A DNA stretch of 34,574 nucleotides, taken from positions 1 to 34,574 of the forward strand of contig JALHPN010000084.1 of NCBI GenBank assembly GCA_022842465.1, written 5' to 3'. Positions within the stretch are counted from its first letter, which is position 1; each line of letters starts with the position of its first letter. A model generated the notes under the pieces. It made no database searches. It was not told where the DNA came from and worked only from the letters and a program-made list of their open reading frames with translations. Both the position numbers and the translations under genes were made by a program. Shown here one piece after another: positions 23,716-31,538 of this stretch. The DNA comes from Polyangiaceae bacterium. Lineage in GTDB: Bacteria; Myxococcota_A; Polyangia; Polyangiales; Polyangiaceae.

Positions 23716-24153
23716 TCAGGACGACGACGGCTTCCGCGCGCGGGGATCGTCCTCGAGCCGCGCGAGCAGCGTGGCGGGAGGGAGGACCTCGAAGCCGAGG
23801 TCCTCGGGGTAGTGCCGGATGTTCCCCGTCACGATCGCGTCGGCGCGACCCGCGAGGGCGACCTCGACGAAGATGCGGTCACCCTCGTCGTGCATCGGTC
23901 TCCCGTAGGCCGGCGTGGAGCCGACGTCCTCGCTTCGCTCACGCACGAGGGCGAGGAGCTCGGTCAGTCGCGCGCGCGGCGCGGCGCGGAACTTCGGTCG
24001 CTCGAGCACCTCGTGGTACTCCGCGAGGAGCCGCGCGTCGACGAGGACCGTCGCCGATCGCCAGATCGCCCCGAGCGCGCGATCCGGGACGCTCCCGGGC
24101 TTCAGCAGCGTCGAGACGAGCACGTTCGTGTCGACGACGAGGCGCACGTTCAC
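23716..24153 (-). CDS. PIN-domain protein (putative ribonuclease)
   Basis: A 145-aa PIN-fold protein of the COG1569-like group often annotated as a toxin component. Acidic metal-binding candidates are Asp8 (LVVDTNVLVS), Glu48 (YHEVLERPKF), Asp92 (HDEGDRIFVEVALAG) and Asp105 (ADAIVTGN). The final TGD of many PIN domains is TGN here. The start is the GTG at 24153, within the GTGA that also contains the stop codon of the upstream SDR gene, so translation is coupled. A longer in-frame reading upstream lies within the SDR gene and is not coding. No antitoxin-like small gene is adjacent, so calling it a toxin would be unsupported. Confidence 0.78.
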   Translation of the reverse strand: MNVRLVVDTNVLVSTLLKPGSVPDRALGAIWRSATVLVDARLLAEYHEVLERPKFRAAPRARLTELLALVRERSEDVGSTPAYGRPMHDEGDRIFVEVALAGRADAIVTGNIRHYPEDLGFEVLPPATLLARLEDDPRARKPSSS

Positions 24154-25706
24154 CAGGCCGACGCGCGATAGTCCTTCAAGAACTTCCCCCACACGTGCTC
24201 GCCGGTGAGGAGCCCCGAGAAGAACGGGTCGCAGATGCGCGCGGCGCCGTCGACGATGTCGAGCGGCGGCTGGAAGTCGTGACGCTCCTGCTTCCGACGC
24301 GAGAGCTCGGCGGGGTCCTCGTCGGTGACCCAGCCCGTGTCGACGGCGTTCATGTGGATCCCGTCCTTCACGTAGTCCGGCGCGCTCGTGAGCGTCATCA
24401 TGTTGAGCGAAGCCTTGGCCATGTTCGTGTGGGGATGCTTGTCCGTCTTCGTCCCGCGCGAGAAGACGCCCTCCATCGCCGAGACGTTGACGATGTGCTT
24501 GTCGCGGCTCGACGTGCGCATCATGAGCGGCTTCAGCTTCGAGCAGAGGATGAAGGGGGCGATGGCGTTGACGAGCTGCACCTCGAGCATCTCGGGGGAC
24601 GGGACGTCGGCGAGGCGCAGGCGCCACGAGTTCGTCGCGCGGAGATCGACCTGCTGGAGATCCTGATCGACCCTGCCGGCGGGGAAGACCTCGGCGTCCC
24701 TCGACGCGTCGTCGTACGCGCAGGGTAGCTGCGAGAGGGCGGCCGATGCGCGGAGGCCGAGACCGGGACCGTCGCCGCCGCGCCATGCGAGGAAGCCCGC
24801 GGCCTCGTCACCCGCGCGCGCGCGGTGCTCGGCGTCTCGCTCGAGCGCGCCCAAGAGACGCTCGTGGCCGGCGAGGCGCGCGCGGACGTCGGGGGGAAGC
24901 TCGGAGGCGGGCCGCGACTCGAGGTCGAGGAGGTGCGCGTAGAACGCCGCCGGGCGCCGCACGGTCTGGGCGGCGTTGTTGACGAGGATGTCGAGGCGGT
25001 CCTTCGTACGCTCCAGGTACCGGGCGAAGAGCTCGACGCTCGGGGCGTGGCGGAGATCGAGGCCGTGGACCTCGAGGCGCGCCTTCCAAAGCTCGAAGTC
25101 CGCCTCGCGCGCGTAGCGTGCGGCGGCGTCGCGCGGGAACCGGGTCGTGACGACGACGTGGGCGCCGGCGCGCAGCATCATGAGCGCGGCCTGGTAGCCG
25201 ATCTTGATCCGCGCGCCGGTGATGACGGCGACGCGACCGGCGAGCGACGCGGTCTGGAAGCGCTTCGCGTAGTTGAGGTCCGCGCACGCCTCGCACATCG
25301 CGTCGTAGAAGAAGTGGAGCCGCCGGTATGGCGCCTTGCAGACGTAGCAGTCGCGAGGCTTCGCGAGCTCGGGCGGCGCAGTCGGAGGCGGCGGGGGCCG
25401 TTCCTCCACCGCGGCGCCGACGAGCTGGGCCGGCGCGACGAACACGTCCGCCTGACGCGCGAGGCGGATCTCGGTCTCGGCGCGCAGCTCGCGGTCGTGC
25501 GTCTCCTGCCGTGCGCGGTCGAGGCGGCGGAAGGCGCGAGACAGGTGCCTGTGCTCGTCGCGCTCGGGCCGCGAGACCCTGCCGGCCGCGACGAGGAGCG
25601 CCCGGCGCACGTCGAGCGAGAGCGACGCGAGCCGGCTGCGGTCCTCGGCGATCGCCTCGAGGAGGGCTACCGCACGCGCGACGTCGTCGGGGGTGAAGTC
25701 GATCAC
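24150..25706 (-). CDS. SDR-family protein with N-terminal zinc ribbon and altered active site
   Basis: A 518-aa protein. Residues 1-110 are a helical charged region and a Pro run. Cys120, Cys123, Cys138 and Cys141 (CYVC ... CEAC) form a zinc-ribbon-like site. A Rossmann SDR domain starts at about 155. The nucleotide loop reads VITGARIKIG (163-170), with Lys where SDRs usually have Gly, and NNAA is at 243-246. Catalytic Ser409 (VNVSAMEG) is present, but the YxxxK tyrosine position is Thr427 (HTNMAKAS; Lys431 kept). The HTNMAKA version occurs in a divergent SDR branch I know only as uncharacterised. There is also an insertion of about 100 residues at 265-365. It may be a non-classical reductase or a nucleotide-sensing protein. 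Its stop overlaps the PIN gene start. Confidence 0.8.
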   Translation of the reverse strand: MIDFTPDDVARAVALLEAIAEDRSRLASLSLDVRRALLVAAGRVSRPERDEHRHLSRAFRRLDRARQETHDRELRAETEIRLARQADVFVAPAQLVGAAVEERPPPPPTAPPELAKPRDCYVCKAPYRRLHFFYDAMCEACADLNYAKRFQTASLAGRVAVITGARIKIGYQAALMMLRAGAHVVVTTRFPRDAAARYAREADFELWKARLEVHGLDLRHAPSVELFARYLERTKDRLDILVNNAAQTVRRPAAFYAHLLDLESRPASELPPDVRARLAGHERLLGALERDAEHRARAGDEAAGFLAWRGGDGPGLGLRASAALSQLPCAYDDASRDAEVFPAGRVDQDLQQVDLRATNSWRLRLADVPSPEMLEVQLVNAIAPFILCSKLKPLMMRTSSRDKHIVNVSAMEGVFSRGTKTDKHPHTNMAKASLNMMTLTSAPDYVKDGIHMNAVDTGWVTDEDPAELSRRKQERHDFQPPLDIVDGAARICDPFFSGLLTGEHVWGKFLKDYRASAW

Positions 25707-25765
25707 GGAGGCCGGCTTCTAGCGGATCTCGCGCGTCGCGACGAGCCGCCCCGCGAAGGGTCGCC

Positions 25766-26134
25766 TCAGGCGGGCGCCCGCAGGTGGATCTCCCTCCCGA
25801 ATGCGAGCCACGTGAGCGCGACCACGACCGGGACGGCGGCGAGGTACACCACGCCGACCGGCGAGCCGCCTGCCCGCGTGACCACGAAGTGTGTCAGGAG
25901 CGCGAATGCCCCGAGGATGGGCACCATCGCCAGGTCCCGCCGCCCGACGAGACAGGCCACCGCCGAGGCCGACCAGAGCGCGGCGAGGAACGCGCCGACG
26001 AGGTGGCTGTAGAGCGGCTCGATGCCGTGCCACGGGTTTCCGGCCAGGATGCGGCTCGCTTCGAACGCTGCGGCCGCGAAGAAGACGACCGCTGCGCCGA
26101 CGCCGGCGACCTTTGCGGTGGACGATCTCGTCAT
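25766..26134 (-). CDS. Small integral membrane protein, four predicted helices
   Basis: A 122-aa hydrophobic protein starting at an ATG at 26134. Four membrane segments can be picked out: VGAAVVFFAAAAFEASRIL, LVGAFLAALWSASAVACLVG, MVPILGAFALLTHFVV and VGVVYLAAVPVVVALTWLAF. It has no cysteine cluster or known motif; the GIEPLYSHLVG loop is the most distinctive piece. It lies 59 bases upstream of the SDR gene on the same strand. Function unknown. Confidence 0.65.
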   Translation of the reverse strand: MTRSSTAKVAGVGAAVVFFAAAAFEASRILAGNPWHGIEPLYSHLVGAFLAALWSASAVACLVGRRDLAMVPILGAFALLTHFVVTRAGGSPVGVVYLAAVPVVVALTWLAFGREIHLRAPA

Positions 26135-26203
26135 GGGCTCACCTCCCCGCGTCGGAGACGTGCAACGCGAGTGCCGACGGCGCGGAGCGCGTCCGTGGCC
26201 GGA

Positions 26204-27130
26204 TCAGGGCGCATCGATCCCCGTCTCGAGCGCCTCCGCCCACGCGGCACGTCGGAACACGGCGAGCTCGGCTGGGCTGATCGGCGGGCAGGGGACCTCC
26301 CGACCGGGACGATCTTCGCACGTCGGCTTCGGCTCCACCGTCACGGCGAGCGGGGTCGCGCGCGTGATGACCGCGTAGAGCACCATGGCCGAGACGATGC
26401 TCCCCGGGTACCCCGGGTGCTCGCGATCGGGATGGTGCAGATCGATGTCGGGGAGCTCCCGCCACACCCGGAGCCACGCGAGGCTGCCGGCCGCGACGGG
26501 CACCGCGCGCTGCCTCCCGAGCGCGAGCTGAGGCTCCGCCATCTCGACGAAGAACAGGTGACCCTCCTTGTCGGGGTAGGGCGTCGCGTAGAGGACGGGC
26601 ATGGCCCCGGACGCGCGGGCGGCGTCGATGAGGAGCGTCGCGTGCTCGACGAAGTCGTGGTGCGGAAAATCGAGCTCTACGAGGCCGATGCTCTCGGCGA
26701 TGACGATGACGTCGTACGCGCCCTCCCGGATCGTCGTCGCGAGGTCTCGCCCCAGCGAGTCGCCGTCCCGCCAGAGGTTTCGGAGCGTCTGGCCGCCACG
26801 GGTGAAGCCCTCCGCGGCGATCCGCGGGCAGGCGAGGGGCGCCGCCCCGGAGAGCTCCGAGAGGATCCGCGGCAGGTTCCAGAAGTAGATCTGGCTGTTG
26901 CCGACGAGGAGCGTGCGCAGCGTCCGTCCGGGGGGGCCTGCGCATGCCCCGAGCGGCAGCGCGGCGTCGGGTGTCTCGGCCGCGGTCGGCAGAGGCGCCG
27001 AGACGGCGGGGGGCGTCGGCGCGAGGGGCGGGGCGTCGTCGCGCGGCGGCTCGAAGCTCTCGCCGGGCGCGAGCGCACATCCCACGAAGGGGAGGGCCAG
27101 GAGGAGTCGGCGGGTTCGCATGCGCGCCAT
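26204..27130 (-). CDS. SGNH-like hydrolase lipoprotein
   Basis: About 308 aa; the first ATG is at 27130 and an in-frame ATG at 27121 gives a cleaner signal peptide. The signal peptide RTRRLLLALPFVGC ends in a lipobox (FVGC) and is followed by a Pro-rich linker. The mature domain opens with TLLVGNSQIYFWNLP, where the GNS takes the place of the GDS nucleophile block of SGNH hydrolases. YDVIVIAESIGLVE is a plausible GxxND-like strand, and DREHPGYPGSIVSAMVLYAVI carries the Asp/His pair (D..HP) typical of the final SGNH block. A serine esterase or lipase on the cell surface is likely, substrate unknown. It is the second SGNH-type lipoprotein in the window. Confidence 0.7.
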   Translation of the reverse strand: MARMRTRRLLLALPFVGCALAPGESFEPPRDDAPPLAPTPPAVSAPLPTAAETPDAALPLGACAGPPGRTLRTLLVGNSQIYFWNLPRILSELSGAAPLACPRIAAEGFTRGGQTLRNLWRDGDSLGRDLATTIREGAYDVIVIAESIGLVELDFPHHDFVEHATLLIDAARASGAMPVLYATPYPDKEGHLFFVEMAEPQLALGRQRAVPVAAGSLAWLRVWRELPDIDLHHPDREHPGYPGSIVSAMVLYAVITRATPLAVTVEPKPTCEDRPGREVPCPPISPAELAVFRRAAWAEALETGIDAP

Positions 27131-27191
27131 CGTGGGTCGCCCCGCGCGAGCGCGCTCTCCGGCGAAGGGCCGCTGCGGCGGGGAGCCGAGC

Positions 27192-29699
27192 TCAAGGCGG
27201 CGGGTCGCAGGGCGCAGGCGTCGTGGTGAGGCGTCGGATCGTCCTCGCGAGCTGGTCGAGGTCGGCGGGCTTCACGATGAGATCGGAGAAGCCCGCCTCG
27301 CGCGCGGCGCGGCGGTCGCTCTCCTGGCCGTAGCCCGTCACGGCGACGAGCGGGAGCCTCTCGTGACCCGCGCGCGTGTGGATCCGCCGCGCGAGCTCGA
27401 AGCCGTTCATGTCGGGGAGCCCGATGTCGAGGAGGCCGATCGCCGGCGTCGTCGCGTCGAGGAGCGCGAGGGCCGCGGCGGCGTCGTGGGCGACGGCCAC
27501 GTCATGGCCGAGCGCCCGCAGCGCCTCGGCGAGGAGGTCGGCGGCGTCCACGTTGTCGTCCACCACGAGGACGTGGAGACCGGCGCGCAGGGCCGCGCTC
27601 GAGGTCGCGCCGGCGGGCCTTGCCTCTGCGTTCGCGCCGATCGCGCTCGGAAGCGACACGACGAAGGTCGCGCCGCGACCTTCGCCCTCGCTGCGCGCTT
27701 CGACGGTGCCGCCGTGCAGCGAGACGAGCGACCGCACGATGGCGAGGCCCAGCCCGAGCCCGCCCGCCGCGCGGTCGAGCGCCTGCCGCTCCTGGACGAA
27801 GCGATCGAAGATCGTGGGGAGGATCTTGGCCCGTATCCCCATCCCGTCGTCCTTCACCTCGATCCGCACGAGGCCGTCGGAGAGCGAAGCCGTGACGGCG
27901 ATGTGCCCGCCGCGCGGGGTGTACTTGCCCGCGTTGTCGAGCAGGTTCGCGAAGACCTGCGCCAGTCGGACGGGGTCGGCGTCGACGACGAGCCCGGCCG
28001 GGACCTCGACCGAGAGCGCATGCGCCTGCTTGTCGAGCTGAGGTCTCGAGAGCTCGACGGCGGCGGCGACGCACTCGGCGACCTCCACCGGACGCCGCAC
28101 GAGGGTGACCTTCCCCTCGAGCATCCTGGAGACGTCGAGCAGATCGTCGACGAGGCGCACGAGGTGTCGCACCTGCCTTTCGATGACCGCCCGCTCCTTG
28201 CGGAACGGGGCATCGTCGCCGCGCAGCTTCATCATCTCGATCGCCGTCACGATCGGGGCGAGCGGGTTCCGGAGCTCGTGCCCGAGCATCGCGAGAAACT
28301 CGTCCTTCGCGCGGTTGGCCTCCTCGGCGAGCTGACGCGCCTCGGCCTCCGCGGTGACGTCACGCTGCGTGCCCCACGCGCGGATGAGCATGCCGCCCTC
28401 GACGACGCCGACGAGGCTGTTCTGGAAGATGCGCGGCGCCCCGTGCCGGTCCACCTCCAAGGACTCGACCCCTTCGAGGCGGTAGCCGCTCTCCACGAAC
28501 GCGCGTAGGTACGCGACGTTTTTCGGATCGTCCTTCACGAGGAGCTGATCGATGCGGGCGCCGACGAGCGCGTCGGCGGCGTCGTAGCCGTACATCCGCG
28601 CCATCGCGTCGTTGCACTCGGCGAGGTACCCCTCGCGATACATGGCCTCGACCTGGGTCGCGGCGTCGGCGCCGACGGGAATGGGCGTCGCGAGCTCGGC
28701 ACGCCAGATCCCCTCCGTGCTCTGGGCGACGAAGAGCCGATACCGCGTCTCGCTCACCTGGAGTGCGTCGGCGAGCGCCTCGGCGCGACGCCGCGCCGTG
28801 ACCTGCTCGGTGACGTCGAGGACGACGCCTCGCATGGCCCCGGCTCGTCCGTGCTCGTCGCGGACGACGTGGCCCGAGGCGCTCTGCCAGCCCGTCGTGC
28901 CGTCGGGCCGGACGAAGCGGAACTCGACAGCGTACGAAGTCCCGCGAGCGAGCGCGTCGGCGACCGCGCTCGCGACCGCCGGGCGGTCCTCCGGGTGTAC
29001 GAGCGAGAGCCAGGCCTCGTAGGTCCCCGCGAAAGCGCCGGGATCGAGCCCGAAGATTCGCTCGATGTTGGGTGACCACGAGACACGGTCCTCCGAGACG
29101 CTCCATTCCCAGGTGCCGACCTTGGCGGCCTCGAGCGTGCCGCGCAGGCGCTCTTCGCTGTCGTGGAGCGCACGCGCGAGCTGCTGCTTCTCGGCGACGA
29201 CGAGGGCGAGGCGATCCCTCTCGGCTTCGGCGTGCTCCTTCGCAGCGAGCTCGGCCGTCACGTCCTTGTACGTCACCGCGATGTACGCGACCTCGCCGCT
29301 TCCGTCGCGGAGGGGGAAGAAGGTGCAGGCGATCGCGACGCGGTTCGCCTCGGTGACCGCGACGTGTCGGAGCTCCTTCGGGTCGTACCAGAAGGTGGGC
29401 GTCTCGACCGTCTCGCCGCGGAAAGCGCGGCGGAGACCGTCGGTCAGCCCGACGCCCGCGGCGACCTCGTCGGAGAGCACGCTGTACTCCGGCGGGGGCA
29501 CGGCGCCGAACATCGCGCGATAGGCCGTGTTCGCGACGACGGGGTGTCCTTCGACGTCGAAGAGGATGTGCGGCACGGGCGAGTGCGCGAAGAGGCCTTC
29601 GAGGAGCGCGAGCGGATCGGGGATCCTCGCGAGCTGCTGGCGGACCTCGGGGGCCACCCGCTCGTCGGCGTCACGCTCCTGGTCCTTCGACGCGCTCAT
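27192..29699 (-). CDS. Hybrid sensor histidine kinase with three PAS domains and a receiver
   Basis: An 835-aa cytoplasmic hybrid histidine kinase; there are no membrane segments. Domain order: PAS 1 at about 25-145 (HILFDVEGHPVVANTAYRAMFG), PAS 2 at about 175-300 (TWEWSVSEDRVSWSPNIERIFG, then the PAC-like MRGVVLDVTEQ), PAS 3 at about 308-450 (AECNDAMARMYGYDAADALVG), HisKA with phospho-acceptor His474 in MLGHELRNPLAP, and an HATPase domain with NLLDNAGKYTPRGG, DDGMGIRA and GLGLGLAIVRSLV. The C-terminal receiver has Asp758 in LLDIGLPDMNGFE and Lys in IVKPAD. It probably senses small ligands or redox through PAS and passes phosphate on internally. No separate response regulator is adjacent. GAGG lies just before the ATG. 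Its upstream region is the decayed OYE/LysR region. Confidence 0.93.
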   Translation of the reverse strand: MSASKDQERDADERVAPEVRQQLARIPDPLALLEGLFAHSPVPHILFDVEGHPVVANTAYRAMFGAVPPPEYSVLSDEVAAGVGLTDGLRRAFRGETVETPTFWYDPKELRHVAVTEANRVAIACTFFPLRDGSGEVAYIAVTYKDVTAELAAKEHAEAERDRLALVVAEKQQLARALHDSEERLRGTLEAAKVGTWEWSVSEDRVSWSPNIERIFGLDPGAFAGTYEAWLSLVHPEDRPAVASAVADALARGTSYAVEFRFVRPDGTTGWQSASGHVVRDEHGRAGAMRGVVLDVTEQVTARRRAEALADALQVSETRYRLFVAQSTEGIWRAELATPIPVGADAATQVEAMYREGYLAECNDAMARMYGYDAADALVGARIDQLLVKDDPKNVAYLRAFVESGYRLEGVESLEVDRHGAPRIFQNSLVGVVEGGMLIRAWGTQRDVTAEAEARQLAEEANRAKDEFLAMLGHELRNPLAPIVTAIEMMKLRGDDAPFRKERAVIERQVRHLVRLVDDLLDVSRMLEGKVTLVRRPVEVAECVAAAVELSRPQLDKQAHALSVEVPAGLVVDADPVRLAQVFANLLDNAGKYTPRGGHIAVTASLSDGLVRIEVKDDGMGIRAKILPTIFDRFVQERQALDRAAGGLGLGLAIVRSLVSLHGGTVEARSEGEGRGATFVVSLPSAIGANAEARPAGATSSAALRAGLHVLVVDDNVDAADLLAEALRALGHDVAVAHDAAAALALLDATTPAIGLLDIGLPDMNGFELARRIHTRAGHERLPLVAVTGYGQESDRRAAREAGFSDLIVKPADLDQLARTIRRLTTTPAPCDPPP

Positions 29700-29801
29700 G
29701 CTCCCTCAGCGAGCATAGCCATCCCGCCGGAGCGAAGAGAGGTCGAGCGTGCGGTCTCGGCGGGAATCGCGCAGGCGCCGGTGGTCGACCTCGCGGCCGG
29801 T

Positions 29802-29975
29802 TCACGCCGGCGCGTCGTCGACGTAGCCCCGTGGACCGGGCGTGTAGAGAAGGTCGACGGTTCGGGCGTCGCGAGCGGCGCGCGGCTCCGGAGGCGGTGG
29901 ACGAAGTCCGGGTTCGCGATGAACGGGCGCCGAACGAGACGAGCTCGGCGCGGCCCGACGCCAGCGCCAGCTCGG
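29802..29975 (-). pseudogene. C-terminal remnant of an Old Yellow Enzyme (NADH:flavin oxidoreductase)
   Basis: Read on the minus strand, three pieces in three frames align in order with the C-terminus of OYE/NemA-type flavin reductases. They are ELALASGRAELVSFG (from 29975), then RPFIANPDFVHRLRSRAPL (from 29929) running to EPSTF, then YTPGPRGYVDDAPA and a TGA at 29804-29802. The family pattern is GRADLVAFGRPFIANPDLV ... PL ... P...TFY..G..GYTDY. A one-base loss near 29930 and a two-base TC insertion at about 29847-29848 separate the frames. The N-terminal 300 or so residues, including the FMN barrel, are absent. This is a decayed gene fragment. Confidence 0.75.
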
Positions 29976-29980
29976 CGCGC

Positions 29981-30172
29981 TCGCTCGCGACCGGCGAGCT
30001 CACGGAGGTCCTCGGGGCGTTCGCACCCCCGCCGCTCCTGCCGTACCTCGCCTACCCGGTCGCGCGCAACGTGTCGCCCGCGCTTCGTGCGATGATCGAC
30101 GCCGTCGTCGCCTACGTGGGCGAGCGCGACGGCTATCTCGGGCGAGAGCCCGGCGCTACGCTCGGAGGGTGA
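29981..30172 (+). pseudogene. C-terminal remnant of a LysR-family regulator
   Basis: The plus-strand frame reads TGELTEVLGAFAPPPLLPY then LAYPVARNVSPALRAMIDAV, matching the last 50 residues of LysR substrate-binding domains (pattern G.LV.VL....PPPLP..LVYP..R.LSP.VRAFIDFL). Sequence before TGEL has no LysR similarity, and the helix-turn-helix and most of the effector domain are missing. The frame remains open upstream to 29831, but that part overlaps the OYE remnant and looks like noise. Its stop codon TGA overlaps the GTG start of the Ser/Thr kinase. Confidence 0.75.
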
Positions 30173-31503
30173 CGAGCGCCCCCCCCGAGCTCGACGCCGC
30201 GCGCCCGCCCCAGGCGGAGGCGGAGGACACGGGGCCGCTCGCGATCGGGGCCGTGGTCGCGGAGCGCTACCGGGTCGTCGCGCTCCTGGGGATGGGCGGC
30301 ATGGGCGCGGTCTATCGCGTCGAGCACGTCCACATGCGGAAGGAGCTCGCCCTCAAGGTGCTCCACGCGGACGCAGCGCGCATGCCGGAGATCGTCTCGC
30401 GCTTCGAGCGGGAGGCGATCGCGGCGTCGTCGATCGCGCATCCCAACGTCGCGGCCGCGACCGACTTCGGAAAGCTCGAGGACGGCGCGTTCTTCCTCGT
30501 CCTCGAGCTCGTCGACGGTCGCAGCTTGCGCGACGAGCTCGCCGGCGGCCCGCTCGTTCCCGAGCGCGCGATCCGGATCGTCCGCGCGATCGTCGCGGCC
30601 GTCGCCGCCGCGCACGACAAGGGGATCGTGCATCGCGATCTCAAGCCCGAGAACATCATGCTCGTGAAGCGCGACGGCGACGACGACTTCGTCAAGGTCC
30701 TCGACTTCGGGATCGCCAAGGTGGCCGAGCCCGATTCGCCGCGCGTGGGAGCCGGTGCACACGCCTTGACCCGGCTCGGCACGATCATGGGGACGCCCGG
30801 TTACATGTCGCCGGAGCAGGCGCTGGGGCAGACCGTCGACGCGCGCTCGGACCTGTATTCGCTCGGGGTGATCTTCCACGAGCTGCTCGTGGGCGAGTGC
30901 CCGTTCACCGGCAGCGCCGTCTCCGTCCTTCGGAAGCACCTCGTCGAGCCGCCGCCGCCCCTGCCGTCGGGGGTCACGGCGGGAGCCAGCGACGGGCTCC
31001 AGGCGGTCCTCCACCGGCTCCTCGCGAAGGAGCCCGCGGCGAGGTTCCAGACCGCGACCGAGGTGGCAGACGCGCTCGACGAGGTGATGCGTACGCCGGC
31101 TGCGAGGGTGGTGGTCGCGCCTGCCGCCGAGCCTCCGCGATCGCCGTCGTCTCCGAGCACGCCGCGGGCGTCGGGTCGAGCGCGCCTCCTGCTCGCCGCC
31201 GTCGTGCTCGGCGGCGCGACGCTCTTCGCGGCGCTCGCGTCGCGTTCGGAGACGCCTGCGTCGAGCGGCGCCGCGCCGATTCGCATCGCGTCGCGCCCGT
31301 CCGAACCGCTGGCGTCCGCCATCGCGAGCGCCTCCTCCCTCGCGGCGCGCGCCGCCGCGCCCGCGCCCGAGCCCGCGCCCTCCGCGGCTCCGAGCGGGAG
31401 TGCGTCCGCCGGCGCGTCGCGTCCGCCGTCCCGGCAGCCGCGGAAGCGAAAGACCGGGCCGGGCGGGATCTACATCCCTCCGCTCGGGGACCTCTTCAAG
31501 TGA
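30169..31503 (+). CDS. Membrane-anchored eukaryote-like Ser/Thr protein kinase
   Basis: A 444-aa Hanks-type kinase. Kinase domain at about residues 27-300: glycine loop LLGMGGMGAVY (41-46), Lys in LALKVLH near 62, HRDLKPENIML (His155), DFGIAKV (Asp179) and the activation segment GTIMGTPGYMSPEQALG. After a Pro/Ser linker there is one membrane helix (ARLLLAAVVLGGATLFAALA, about 337-357). The extracytoplasmic tail is short, Ala/Pro-rich and ends basic (RKRKTGPGGIYIPPLGDLFK), with no PASTA repeats. The start is GTG at 30169 within GGAGGGTGA; the Shine-Dalgarno GGAGG lies almost directly on the start, an unusually short spacing left by the decayed LysR gene. It converges on the Cys-rich lipoprotein gene across a strong hairpin. 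Confidence 0.9.
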   Translation: MTSAPPELDAARPPQAEAEDTGPLAIGAVVAERYRVVALLGMGGMGAVYRVEHVHMRKELALKVLHADAARMPEIVSRFEREAIAASSIAHPNVAAATDFGKLEDGAFFLVLELVDGRSLRDELAGGPLVPERAIRIVRAIVAAVAAAHDKGIVHRDLKPENIMLVKRDGDDDFVKVLDFGIAKVAEPDSPRVGAGAHALTRLGTIMGTPGYMSPEQALGQTVDARSDLYSLGVIFHELLVGECPFTGSAVSVLRKHLVEPPPPLPSGVTAGASDGLQAVLHRLLAKEPAARFQTATEVADALDEVMRTPAARVVVAPAAEPPRSPSSPSTPRASGRARLLLAAVVLGGATLFAALASRSETPASSGAAPIRIASRPSEPLASAIASASSLAARAAAPAPEPAPSAAPSGSASAGASRPPSRQPRKRKTGPGGIYIPPLGDLFK

Positions 31504-31510
31504 CGAGCAC

Positions 31511-31538
31511 GACGCGCGCGGGAGAGACCGCGCGCGTC
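31511..31538. terminator. Perfect 11-bp GC hairpin between convergent genes
   Basis: GACGCGCGCGG (31511-31521) and CCGCGCGCGTC (31528-31538) pair perfectly across a 6-base loop. The stem begins 7 bases after the Ser/Thr kinase stop codon, and its right arm runs into the stop codon of the convergent lipoprotein gene. Its symmetry would let it serve both directions. No T-run follows on either strand, as is common in very GC-rich genomes. Confidence 0.6.

Noticed and set aside
23716..24153. A classical toxin-antitoxin module
   Set aside because: There is a PIN domain but no small antitoxin gene on either side. The upstream coupled gene is a 518-residue SDR protein.
23716..24786. Extended 356-residue reading of the PIN gene
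   Set aside because: The extra N-terminal part lies entirely inside the SDR gene in another frame and is Arg-rich noise. The GTG at 24153 gives a normal-length PIN protein.
29671..30003. An intact 110-residue minus-strand gene
   Set aside because: Only a short piece in this frame has OYE similarity; the rest continues in other frames, showing a broken gene.
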